A stretch of DNA of 64,000 nt, from assembly GCF_028858535.1 (NCBI RefSeq), contig NZ_JAPMOU010000001.1, forward strand, positions 62,001 to 126,000. The letters run 5' to 3'. The stretch's first letter is position 1, and every line of letters begins with the position of its first letter. The position numbers and the translations under genes were made by a program. The DNA comes from Spartinivicinus poritis (GTDB taxonomy: Bacteria; Pseudomonadota; Gammaproteobacteria; Pseudomonadales; Zooshikellaceae). The notes beneath the pieces are model-generated. The model was not told where the DNA came from and did not search any database. It saw only the letters and a program-made list of their open reading frames with translations. Of the stretch, positions 26,701 to 35,826 are shown in pieces.

Positions 26701-27333
26701 ATGAACAAGCAAAAGCGCCACGAAATTTTTTCCCGTTTGCAAGCCCAAAACCCTAACCCTACCACTGAGCTGGAGTACAACAGTTCTTTTGAACTATTGA
26801 TAGCCGTTATTTTATCTGCTCAAGCCACTGATGTAGGTGTTAATAAGGCAACTAAAATTTTGTTTCCAGTTGCAAATACGCCTGAAACAATCTTTGCACT
26901 AGGGGTTGAAGGACTTAAGAAATATATTAAAACCATTGGTTTATATAATGCTAAAGCTGAGAATATTATTAAAACCTGCAAAATATTAATGACACAACAT
27001 GACTCTCAGGTTCCAGACACGAGAGAAGCGCTTGAAGCACTGCCTGGTGTTGGCCGTAAAACAGCTAATGTCATTCTTAATACCGCTTTTCGACAACCAG
27101 CGATGGCAGTTGATACCCATATATTTCGTGTTAGTAACCGTACTAATTTAGCACCGGGTAAAAATGTACTTGAAGTGGAAAAGAAACTACTAAAAGTAGT
27201 ACCAAAAGAGTTTTTACTGGATGCCCATCACTGGTTAATTCTCCACGGTCGTTATGTGTGTAAAGCCCGTAAGCCGATGTGTAATTCATGTATTATTGAA
27301 GACCTTTGTGAGTACAAAGAAAAAACTGAGTAG
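26701..27333 (+). CDS. nth: Endonuclease III
   Basis: Base-excision repair glycosylase/AP lyase for oxidised pyrimidines. The 210-residue protein has the helix-hairpin-helix LPGVGRKTANVIL, with catalytic K120, and D138 in AVDTHIFRV; both are at the same positions as in the E. coli enzyme. The C-terminal 4Fe-4S cluster cysteines follow C-x6-C-x2-C-x5-C (CKARKPMCNSCIIEDLC). It lies downstream of the rsx operon as in E. coli and Pseudomonas, though unusually far away here. It may therefore use its own promoter. Confidence 0.98.
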   Translation: MNKQKRHEIFSRLQAQNPNPTTELEYNSSFELLIAVILSAQATDVGVNKATKILFPVANTPETIFALGVEGLKKYIKTIGLYNAKAENIIKTCKILMTQHDSQVPDTREALEALPGVGRKTANVILNTAFRQPAMAVDTHIFRVSNRTNLAPGKNVLEVEKKLLKVVPKEFLLDAHHWLILHGRYVCKARKPMCNSCIIEDLCEYKEKTE

Positions 27334-27351
27334 CAAAAACCTGTCAGTTAA

Positions 27352-28545
<1,194 letters not shown>

Positions 28546-28563
28546 CAAGGCTTGTAGTAGCAG

Positions 28564-28606
28564 AGCCACCCCAACTACCCATTAACAATAGGTAATTGGG
28601 GTGGCT
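28564..28606 (+). terminator. Long stem-loop after dapE, probable terminator
   Basis: Arms AGCCACCCCAACTACC (28564-28579) and GGTAATTGGGGTGGCT (28591-28606) pair at 15 of 16 positions around an 11-base loop, 18 bases after dapE. Only a weak T content follows (GTTAAT), so termination strength is uncertain despite the stable stem. Confidence 0.65.
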
Positions 28607-28801
28607 GTTAATACTACACAGCAATTGTTCCAGCTTTGCCCTAATTCACCATCCTTGGTAATTAGACACAATAACAACAAACCAGGTTGCGTATCGCCCC
28701 TCTTCTACTTTTCTATACTCAACAGCTTTACAGCATAGACACATTTTGAGAGCCAATGTGCCAAACTGAATAATAAGTCTAACCAAAGGGATGATTTCCA
28801 C

Positions 28802-29068
28802 ATGAAAACACCCCACTTCAAGCAACAGTTATTAGTTATTAGTCAAAATCCCAAGCGTTTTCTGAGTATTTTTTTAGTGGGGGCAGCTCTGTTTGGTGTA
28901 AATGGCTTGCTACTGGTTGCTGTACAAAAGCACTGGATTAGTCCGCACTATAGTTACAACTGTTTTATAATAGGGTTGGTTGGTTTAGCAATCAGCAGTA
29001 TTATTGCACTAACAGGATATTTGGGGCTTTGTATTGGCAGGATATTACAGATGTTGTTTAGAGACTAA
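28802..29068 (+). CDS. Small membrane protein of unknown function
   Basis: 88 residues, with two hydrophobic segments (about residues 20-42, FLSIFLVGAALFGVNGLLL, and 54-80, FIIGLVGLAISSIIALTGYL) separated by a short loop with two histidines. The N-terminus is basic, so the N-in orientation is likely. I do not recognise a family. It is three bases upstream of the next small gene, so the two are almost certainly co-transcribed. Codon use looks like the neighbours. Predicted inner-membrane location is the only functional clue. Confidence 0.65.
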   Translation: MKTPHFKQQLLVISQNPKRFLSIFLVGAALFGVNGLLLVAVQKHWISPHYSYNCFIIGLVGLAISSIIALTGYLGLCIGRILQMLFRD

Positions 29069-29071
29069 ATT

Positions 29072-29452
29072 ATGCAGCAACCTGATATAGAAGTGTACCT
29101 TAAAACCACCAATTTAGATGCTATCTTAAACTGGCTTGAAAAGCGCTTTGACAATTTGACCGCTACCAACAGCCATGGACGTAGTCACCACTACTTTGGG
29201 ATGATAGGTTCCCACGCAGTACCCATTTTAATTGTTGAAAAAGCAGCTGGTCGCTTCTTTTCCAGCATCTGGTTTAATTCCTCAGATTCCCCATGGGAAA
29301 CAGACATTGACTGCGCCCGAGATGCATACCAAACCCTAAACATAGAAGTTCGTTGTAATGGCAACTTTTGGGAAGAAGGTAAAAATAATGAAGATGAGTG
29401 GTGGCAAATTAATGAGTTTGGAGAAGGCCCTGTTCTTTGGCAGGACGTTTAA
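29072..29452 (+). CDS. Conserved-looking soluble protein of unknown function
   Basis: 126 residues, acidic, tryptophan-rich towards the C-terminus (IWFNSSDSPWETDIDCARDA, NFWEEGKNNEDEWWQI), with no signal peptide or membrane segment. The pattern of short strands around LIVEKAAGRFFSSIWFNS suggests a compact alpha/beta fold, but I cannot name a family. It follows the small membrane protein gene after three bases. No motif for catalysis or nucleic-acid binding was seen. Confidence 0.65.
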   Translation: MQQPDIEVYLKTTNLDAILNWLEKRFDNLTATNSHGRSHHYFGMIGSHAVPILIVEKAAGRFFSSIWFNSSDSPWETDIDCARDAYQTLNIEVRCNGNFWEEGKNNEDEWWQINEFGEGPVLWQDV

Positions 29453-29630
29453 CATAGTAAATATTTAGCAGGAAAAACAGCTACTCTCCTTACACTACCA
29501 GTAAAATCTTACACACAGCAGGCTTACCCTAAAGTTTTTTACGAAGACTATAATAGATTACAGTTTGAGTATATGGCTTTGTACTTATGTTGCTAAATAG
29601 TAACAGAACAGCCACTTTTAAAAGTATATT

Positions 29631-32102
29631 ATGGAAAAATTAATTAGAAGCTCTCAATTTTTATTAGCTTTACTACGCAAGTTAATTTCGTTTTGGGTTA
29701 AAGTCGAAGTACATAATGGTTCAGCAGAACAGCTTAAGCTGCCCTCCAATACGCCTGTTTGCTATGTATTACGCAACTCATCTTTATCTGATTTTTTACT
29801 AGTTGAGCAAGAATGTATTAGAGCGCAACTGCCAAAACCATCTGAGTTACTTCCCAACTTAACCTCGGAACAGCCTGCTCACTTTTTTTTAACCCAACTT
29901 AAAGGGGTTCTATTTAAACGAGAAGATGCAAGCTTGCCAGAGCAATTAAAGCAACTGATCAGTCAAGTCCAAAACAATGCTGCACTTGATGTACTGCTTG
30001 TGCCTGTTTCTGTATTCTGGGGACGCTCACCTGATAAAGAGCAATCAGCACTCAAGCTTTTATTTGCCTACAACTTCCAAGTAGCCAGCCGCTTTAAAAA
30101 ACTGTTAACCATTATTATTCACGGCAAACAAACCATAGTGCACTTTAATTCTCCTATGTCATTACGTGACATTGTTAATAACGAATTAGGAGAAAGTCGT
30201 ACTCAACGAAAAGTCGCCAGAATTTTACGTGTGCATTTCAGACAGCTACGCACCTCAGTGGTTGGACCTGACTTATCACATCGCCATAGTTTGGTAAACT
30301 CACTTCTCTATGCTCCCTTAGTGATAGATGCCATTAATAATGAAGTGAAAGAAAAAAACATTGACTACCAAAAAGCAAAAGCCAAGGGTCAATATTATGG
30401 TAAAGAAATCGCTTCGGACTTTAGTTATGCAGCTATCCGTTTACTGGATATCGCACTCTCTTGGTTTTGGAATAAAGTCTACCATGGTATTGAAGTCAAT
30501 CACTTAGAGCCAGTCAAAGCATTAGCAAAAGACCATGAAATAATCTACGTACCATGTCACCGTAGTCATATTGACTACTTATTATTATCCTACGTTTTGT
30601 TTAAGCAAGGTTTAACACCACCACATATTGCTGCAGGTATTAATCTTAACATGCCAGTGATTGGTGGTTTACTGCGAAGAAGTGGTGCTTTTTTTATTCG
30701 TCGACAGTTTAAAGGCAATCAACTCTATACTGCCGTATTTAACGAATATTTACATACATTATTTATTAAAGGCTTTCCAACTGAGTACTTTATCGAGGGT
30801 GGGCGTAGTCGTACTGGACGCTGTATAACACCTAAAACTGGCATGCTGGCACTCACTATTCGTAGCTATTTACGCGACAATAGAAAACCCATCGTTTTTA
30901 TTCCTGTTTATATTGGCTATGAAAATGTCTTGGAAGTTAAAACCTATTTAGGTGAACTACGAGGTAAATCTAAGAAAAAAGAATCCCCACTGGATATTTT
31001 TCGCACACTGACCAGTTTAAAAAGAACACTTGGAAAAGTAACAGTAAACTTTTCTTCTCCACTATCCCTGAGTGACTTTTTAACAGAACAACAACCTAAC
31101 TGGCATGATTATACTCTAGCAAAGGCAACTAAACCTGAATGGCTAAACCCAGTGACGAATATGCTAGCTACCCAGTTAATCCAGCGTATTAATGCCGCTG
31201 CTTCAGTCAATGCGGTTAATCTGACAGCAATGGCATTACTTTCAACTCCCAGACAAGCTCTTGATAAAAACACACTATACTTTTCACTCGACTTTTACTT
31301 AACCCTGTTAAAACAATTGCCCTACAGTGAAAAAGTTACTTTGCCAGACGAAACAAGCGAGTCAATGACACAATATGTGGAGTCAATGAAGCTTATTCAC
31401 ACACATACAGATGCATTAGGTGATGTCGTCACATTAAGTGAAAAGAATGCCGTGATCATGACCTATTATCGCAATAACATCTTACATTTATTTGCCCTAC
31501 CCTCTCTGATCAGCTGTTTCTTCGTCAATAGTCCTTATCAAATTCGTGATGACCTAACTAAAGCCTGTGTTACGCTTTACCCTTATTTAAAAACTGAGCT
31601 ATTTTTAATCTGGCCAGAACAACAGGTGCAAACAGAAATTGAGAACAGTATTAACTGTTTAAAACAACTAAAGTTAGTTAGCCAGGAAAATGGCAAGTTG
31701 GTACGCTCAGCACCAAACACTGTTGAATTTATACAGTTAAGCCTTTTGGCCAAAGCTATTAGCCAAATGCTAGAGCGGTTTTATTTGGTCATTAGTGTGT
31801 TATTAAAAGCTGGAAGTGCAACACTTGATGCCCACATGCTAGAGAATCAGTGCCAGAACATTGCCCAACGGCTTTCTCTAGTCCAGGGTATTAATGCCCC
31901 AGAGTTTTTTGACAAAACATTGTTTCGTAATCTCATTCAAACACTTAAGAACAAACATGTTATTACAATTAGCCACAATGGTGCTTTATGCTTCGATAAA
32001 GCACTCTATGATATTGGCCTAGCTGCTAAAAGAATACTGCCTCCCGATATTCGTTATAGCATTCTTCATTTAACTGAAAGTGAATTTAAGCCCGTTAATT
32101 AG
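29631..32102 (+). CDS. plsB: Glycerol-3-phosphate 1-O-acyltransferase
   Basis: Acylates position 1 of glycerol-3-phosphate, the first step of phospholipid synthesis, at the inner membrane. The 823-residue product has the length of the large PlsB family. The acyltransferase blocks are all visible: CHRSHIDYLLLSYVL with H310 and D315 (HX4D), GAFFIRRQFKGN, FIEGGRSRTGR and the P-containing IVFIPVYIGYE. It stands alone, preceded by a 178-base gap, and is convergent with rsmJ. Its product enters the pathway served by cdsA at 1.2 kb. Confidence 0.97.
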   Translation: MEKLIRSSQFLLALLRKLISFWVKVEVHNGSAEQLKLPSNTPVCYVLRNSSLSDFLLVEQECIRAQLPKPSELLPNLTSEQPAHFFLTQLKGVLFKREDASLPEQLKQLISQVQNNAALDVLLVPVSVFWGRSPDKEQSALKLLFAYNFQVASRFKKLLTIIIHGKQTIVHFNSPMSLRDIVNNELGESRTQRKVARILRVHFRQLRTSVVGPDLSHRHSLVNSLLYAPLVIDAINNEVKEKNIDYQKAKAKGQYYGKEIASDFSYAAIRLLDIALSWFWNKVYHGIEVNHLEPVKALAKDHEIIYVPCHRSHIDYLLLSYVLFKQGLTPPHIAAGINLNMPVIGGLLRRSGAFFIRRQFKGNQLYTAVFNEYLHTLFIKGFPTEYFIEGGRSRTGRCITPKTGMLALTIRSYLRDNRKPIVFIPVYIGYENVLEVKTYLGELRGKSKKKESPLDIFRTLTSLKRTLGKVTVNFSSPLSLSDFLTEQQPNWHDYTLAKATKPEWLNPVTNMLATQLIQRINAAASVNAVNLTAMALLSTPRQALDKNTLYFSLDFYLTLLKQLPYSEKVTLPDETSESMTQYVESMKLIHTHTDALGDVVTLSEKNAVIMTYYRNNILHLFALPSLISCFFVNSPYQIRDDLTKACVTLYPYLKTELFLIWPEQQVQTEIENSINCLKQLKLVSQENGKLVRSAPNTVEFIQLSLLAKAISQMLERFYLVISVLLKAGSATLDAHMLENQCQNIAQRLSLVQGINAPEFFDKTLFRNLIQTLKNKHVITISHNGALCFDKALYDIGLAAKRILPPDIRYSILHLTESEFKPVN

Positions 32103-32158
32103 TGGTCCATGCGTAAAGCTGGGTAACAGTATTCAAACCTTATTTTGCATATGGACTA

Positions 32159-32956
32159 CTAGCTACCAAATGCTTTATTCACATAAACATCAAAACGACC
32201 AGACTTACCTGTTAACTGATAAGTTGGGGCTTTATCAGCCAAATAAGGTGCAAGCTTTGGTCTTTTGACGACCACGCGATACTTAGCAATTGCAATAGCT
32301 GCATCCAATAAATAGTCTGCATCTAAGTCTTGACCTAATAGCTGTTGAAAAATTCGCATTTCCTTTTTGACTTTGGCGCTTTTTTCTCGATGAGGAAACA
32401 TAGGGTCTAAATAGACCACATCAAATTGATCAGCTAACCCTAACAATTCTTGCAAATAGTCTTTGGCATCAATACAAAGCAGTTGTAACTGATTAACAAT
32501 ACTAGCAACATCTACATCAATTGCTGCTCTATTAAGGCCATCAGCCAATAATAAGTGAACGACTTTCGAGCGTTCCAGTAATGTCACTTGGCAACCTAAA
32601 CTGGCTAGAACAAAAGCATCTCGTCCTAAACCAGCAGTTGCATCAAGAACTTGTAACTTTTTAACTTTATTTAAACCGACTGCTTTGGCAATTGCTTGGT
32701 TTTTCCCTCCCCCATATTTTCTTCTATGCGCTAAAGCACCAGTAACAAAATCTACTCTTACAGGGTTAGTTGATTTTTTTCCAGTTTCCGCTAAAACAAC
32801 GCCATCTCCTGTTACCTCAATCACTAGATTAGGTATAGTTAACTGCGTTGAGGTTATTACTCCTAAATAAGGACAAGACAGTTGATTTGCTATTTGCTCT
32901 GCTTGGTGGGTAAGACTTGCTTCATGACAAATAACCGCTATTTCTGTATCAGACAT
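32159..32956 (-). CDS. rsmJ: 16S rRNA (guanine1516-N2)-methyltransferase
   Basis: SAM-dependent methyltransferase for G1516 of 16S rRNA. The ATG at 32956 (MSDTEIAVICHEASL) is preferred, giving 265 residues, which is near the family length. The longer frame would overlap uppP and adds a hydrophobic stretch without similarity. Key segments are VDFVTGALAHRRKYGGGKNQ, LDATAGLGRDAFVLASLGC (SAM-binding loop) and VVYLDPMFPHREKSAKVKK (substrate/catalytic DPMFP). It is 22 bases downstream of uppP and convergent with plsB. Confidence 0.95.
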   Translation of the reverse strand: MSDTEIAVICHEASLTHQAEQIANQLSCPYLGVITSTQLTIPNLVIEVTGDGVVLAETGKKSTNPVRVDFVTGALAHRRKYGGGKNQAIAKAVGLNKVKKLQVLDATAGLGRDAFVLASLGCQVTLLERSKVVHLLLADGLNRAAIDVDVASIVNQLQLLCIDAKDYLQELLGLADQFDVVYLDPMFPHREKSAKVKKEMRIFQQLLGQDLDADYLLDAAIAIAKYRVVVKRPKLAPYLADKAPTYQLTGKSGRFDVYVNKAFGS

Positions 32957-32978
32957 TTGATAGTTAAACCACAGTTTG

Positions 32979-33791
32979 TTAGAACTCAATAGCAAAGTAC
33001 AAGCAAAATAAAACAACACCCAGCAACAACCGGTAAATGACAAATGGCAATAAGCCTATCCGGTTAATAAAGCCTAAGAACCAATGAATACACAAAAAGG
33101 CACTCACACCCGCAATGACTGCACCGTAAATCAGTACATCCCAAGCTACAGGTTCAGCAGCAGTCACCAGTTGTAGTATTTTCAAAGTACCAGCAGCTAA
33201 TATTACAGGTATTGATAATAAGAAAGAAAAGCGTGCTGCGGCAGAACGATTAAATCCTAAAAACAACGCAATGGTAATGGTAATACCTGACCGAGAAGTC
33301 CCAGGAATTAAAGCCAGTGCTTGAGCAAAACCTATCAGCAATGCCAGATATATAGTCATTTCTGTTAGCTCTCGGGTCTTTTTCCCTTTCAGCTCTGACT
33401 GCCAAAGCAACAATCCAAAAACAATAGTCGTTGTTGCAATCACCAGTGTTGAACGCAGTTTTTCATCCCAACCTAGCAATGAGAGTACACCACCAAACAA
33501 TAATGCAGGCAGTGTGGCCCAAATAATGCACCAGCTTAATGTTGCCTCATGGCTTGGTTGTTTTTTTATTAGGGAAGCCGTCCATCCTAGCCAAAGTGCT
33601 TTAATGTCATTCCAAAAGTAAATACAAACTGCTAGTAAAGTACCAACATGCACAGCGACATCAAACGCATTGCCTTGATCTTGCCAATCAAGTAGTTGAG
33701 CAGGCAGTACCAGATGTCCAGAGCTTGAAATAGGTAAAAACTCCGTAATACCTTGAATTAGTGCAAGGATGATAATTTGTAGAAAGTCCAT
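32979..33791 (-). CDS. uppP: Undecaprenyl-diphosphatase (bacitracin resistance protein)
   Basis: Dephosphorylates undecaprenyl diphosphate to recycle the carrier lipid made by UppS (2.0-2.8 kb). The 270-residue polytopic membrane protein has both BacA/UppP signatures. These are GITEFLPISSSGHLVL at residues ~14-29 and PGTSRSGITITIAL near residue 163, which hold the catalytic Glu, Ser and Arg residues. It lies 56 bases downstream of tsaB. No anomaly seen. Confidence 0.97.
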   Translation of the reverse strand: MDFLQIIILALIQGITEFLPISSSGHLVLPAQLLDWQDQGNAFDVAVHVGTLLAVCIYFWNDIKALWLGWTASLIKKQPSHEATLSWCIIWATLPALLFGGVLSLLGWDEKLRSTLVIATTTIVFGLLLWQSELKGKKTRELTEMTIYLALLIGFAQALALIPGTSRSGITITIALFLGFNRSAAARFSFLLSIPVILAAGTLKILQLVTAAEPVAWDVLIYGAVIAGVSAFLCIHWFLGFINRIGLLPFVIYRLLLGVVLFCLYFAIEF

Positions 33792-33847
33792 GAATATAGC
33801 TGCCAGTTAAGGTAAATTATAACAAGCATCCTAAATAACCAGATGCT

Positions 33848-34525
33848 CTACTTCTGTTCGCTTTTTTTCTTAGCAACATTATCTCGCAAGTAAACTGGCA
33901 AAGCCTGCTCACTACTCACAGTTTTACCTTGTTCAAATAATAAAGTTGCAATTGCTGCTATATCATAGGCATGAGGATACTCATTAATGTAATAGTCTGT
34001 CAGCTTAGCATTGAGTATTTCTTGGTATTTCCAACCAGTCCCGATACCAATCCAGTTTCGCTCAGGCTGGAGGATTTCAACTTGTTCAGGCGCTTTAACA
34101 ACCTCCTTTCCTAACAAGGTCAATTGGTTATTTTGTAAAATGTATTGCGCCCAATAAACCTCATCCATTCGGGCATCTATAGCACATAACACTGAATCAG
34201 CTTGATATTGTCGCATACCATAATGCGCTAGTGCTGCTAAGTTTGAGACAGGAATAACAGGCAAATCAGCAGCATAAGACAACCCTTGGGTAATCCCTGC
34301 GGCAATTCTCAGCCCTGTAAAAGCACCTGGACCACAACCAAATGCAATCCCATCAAGTTGCTTGATAGTTAAGCCAGCAGTAGCTAATAGCTCATCAATC
34401 ATTGGGAGAATTTTTTGGCTGTGCTCTCTTGGAATGATTTCAAAGTGTTCAGTAATATTACCATTTAAGGCTAAAGCAACAGAGCAGGCCTCAGTTGCAG
34501 TATCTAGTGCTAGCAGTTTAGCCAT
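33848..34525 (-). CDS. tsaB: tRNA threonylcarbamoyladenosine biosynthesis protein TsaB
   Basis: Non-catalytic partner of TsaD in forming t6A37 on ANN-decoding tRNAs. The 225-residue ASKHA-fold protein begins MAKLLALDTATEACSVAL and has REHSQKILPMIDELL and FGCGPGAFTGLRIAAGITQG, all standard TsaB segments. Gene order near adk is as in Pseudomonas, but here the AT-hook gene and the gene-free stretch lie between tsaB and adk. Confidence 0.96.
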   Translation of the reverse strand: MAKLLALDTATEACSVALALNGNITEHFEIIPREHSQKILPMIDELLATAGLTIKQLDGIAFGCGPGAFTGLRIAAGITQGLSYAADLPVIPVSNLAALAHYGMRQYQADSVLCAIDARMDEVYWAQYILQNNQLTLLGKEVVKAPEQVEILQPERNWIGIGTGWKYQEILNAKLTDYYINEYPHAYDIAAIATLLFEQGKTVSSEQALPVYLRDNVAKKKSEQK

Positions 34526-34633
34526 TAATCTTTTTTCTCCAAACAGATGCCTCTAATAAACGTAATAATTCTACTTATCTAAAAACGTTTTGCCTAACAA
34601 CTAGCGGACTTTTACTTGTACAAAGTGTGTAGT

Positions 34634-34661
34634 AAAACCAAAAAAGGCCCTTACGGGCCTT
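34634..34661 (-). terminator. Intrinsic terminator after the AT-hook gene
   Basis: Stem AAGGCCC (34644-34650) / GGGCCTT (34655-34661) with a four-base loop, followed on the minus strand by TTTTTTGGTTTT. It lies about 65 bases past the AT-hook gene stop and upstream of tsaB, so these are separate transcripts. Confidence 0.85.
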
Positions 34662-34725
34662 AAATAAAGTATGCTCAGTTATAAATGGTCTGCAATAAAC
34701 GAAGAGGCTCGTTCAGCATCAAGCA

Positions 34726-35826
34726 CTAAGATGCCTTTTTAGGTGGACGACCGCGACGCTTTGGTTGAGCAGAGGTCGCTGGTTTTGCAGCTTTAGCTTT
34801 TGCTGGACGACCACGTTTTTTCGGTGCAGCGGTAGTTGCACTTGCCGCTTTAGCCGGACGGCCACGCTTTTTCGCTGCAGTGGTAGTTGTGCTTGCCGCT
34901 TTAGCTGGACGGCCACGCTTTTTCGCTGCAGTGGTAGTTGCAGCACCTGCTTTTGGTGGACGACCACGACGTTTTGGCGCAGCTGCAGAAGCCGCTGTTG
35001 TCGCTGCTTTGGGTGGACGACCGCGACGTTTTGGCCCAGCTGCAGTAGTAGATGCTTTTGCTGGGCGGCCTCGTTTTTTCGGTGCAGCAGCAGTTGCCGT
35101 GCTTGCTTTTGGTGGACGACCACGACGTTTTGGTGCCCCTGCAGTTGCTGTGCTTGATTTAGCTGGACGACCACGGCGACCTGTAGTAGTTTTTGCTTTT
35201 TTAGCTGCTGTCTTTTCAAGCTGAGCAGCTTTTGCTGCGATCTTTTTAACCGCTTGCTTCAGTTTTGTCGCTTCGGCTTTAGCTCGCTTATCAACTTTCG
35301 CTTTATCAGATTTATTGCGAGACTTTAACCATTTTTCTTCAAACGCCTTTACTGCTTTAGCCAGATCGGCCTCTGATTTTTCAGCAAGTGCTGCACGATA
35401 TTCTTCAACTCGCTGCTGCATTGCTTCTTCAGCTTCCTGCTCTTTTGCTTTTACAGTCGCTACTTTTTCTTGAAACTTAGCAGCTTTCAGCGTTTCTTTA
35501 GCTGACTTAATCTTTTCATTAATGTCAGCAACTTTTTGCACTGCTTTTTCTACTCTGGCTTTATTTGTAGCAGTTGCTTTTACTTTTACTTGAGCTCTTG
35601 CATCCGCAACTTTTTGTTTCTCATCAGCCAATTTAGCTTGTAAAGTTGCAACCTGCTGTTCAGCTTTTGCCACTTCATTTTCAACTTTAGCTAATCCTGG
35701 CTTTGCTACTGCTTTTACTTTAGCGGTAGAAGTCGCTTTTGCTGCTGCCGCTTTTGGTGGACGACCACGACGTTTTGGTTGAGCAGCCCCTGCGGACTTT
35801 GCTGAAGGTTTTCTGCCTCTCGCCAT
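34726..35826 (-). CDS. Multi-AT-hook, histone-H1-like DNA-binding protein
   Basis: 366 residues, very rich in Lys, Ala and Thr. Layout: one AT-hook at residues 18-24 (KRRGRPP), a coiled-coil-prone Lys/Ala/Glu/Gln region (~45-205), and a C-terminal block from residue 218 with nine RGRP cores spaced 16-20 residues apart, mostly 17. Ten RGRP cores in all should bind the minor groove of AT-rich DNA. The general plan (helical part plus low-complexity basic tail) recalls the Pseudomonas regulator AlgP, but AlgP tails are KPAA repeats and I do not claim orthology. A GGAG site precedes the ATG. Likely a nucleoid-associated protein or global regulator; function inferred. Confidence 0.85.
   Translation of the reverse strand: MARGRKPSAKSAGAAQPKRRGRPPKAAAAKATSTAKVKAVAKPGLAKVENEVAKAEQQVATLQAKLADEKQKVADARAQVKVKATATNKARVEKAVQKVADINEKIKSAKETLKAAKFQEKVATVKAKEQEAEEAMQQRVEEYRAALAEKSEADLAKAVKAFEEKWLKSRNKSDKAKVDKRAKAEATKLKQAVKKIAAKAAQLEKTAAKKAKTTTGRRGRPAKSSTATAGAPKRRGRPPKASTATAAAPKKRGRPAKASTTAAGPKRRGRPPKAATTAASAAAPKRRGRPPKAGAATTTAAKKRGRPAKAASTTTTAAKKRGRPAKAASATTAAPKKRGRPAKAKAAKPATSAQPKRRGRPPKKAS
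34729..35175 (-). repeat. Degenerate tandem repeats (about 51 bp) encoding the AT-hook block
   Basis: Nine copies of a unit centred on codons for RGRP, mostly 51 bases apart (range 48-60), with conserved GGACGACC/GGACGGCC-type cores on the plus strand. Such tandem arrays are prone to copy-number change by slippage, so hook number may vary between strains. Confidence 0.8.

Noticed and set aside
32957-33043. Longer rsmJ start overlapping uppP
   Set aside because: Adds a hydrophobic stretch not found in RsmJ; the ATG at 32956 gives normal length.
34719-35224. Long frames on both strands over the AT-hook repeat region, including Gln/Leu-rich and Trp/Cys/Arg-rich products
   Set aside because: They are frame-shifted or antisense readings of the tandem repeat; the AT-hook frame has a ribosome-binding site and sensible domains.
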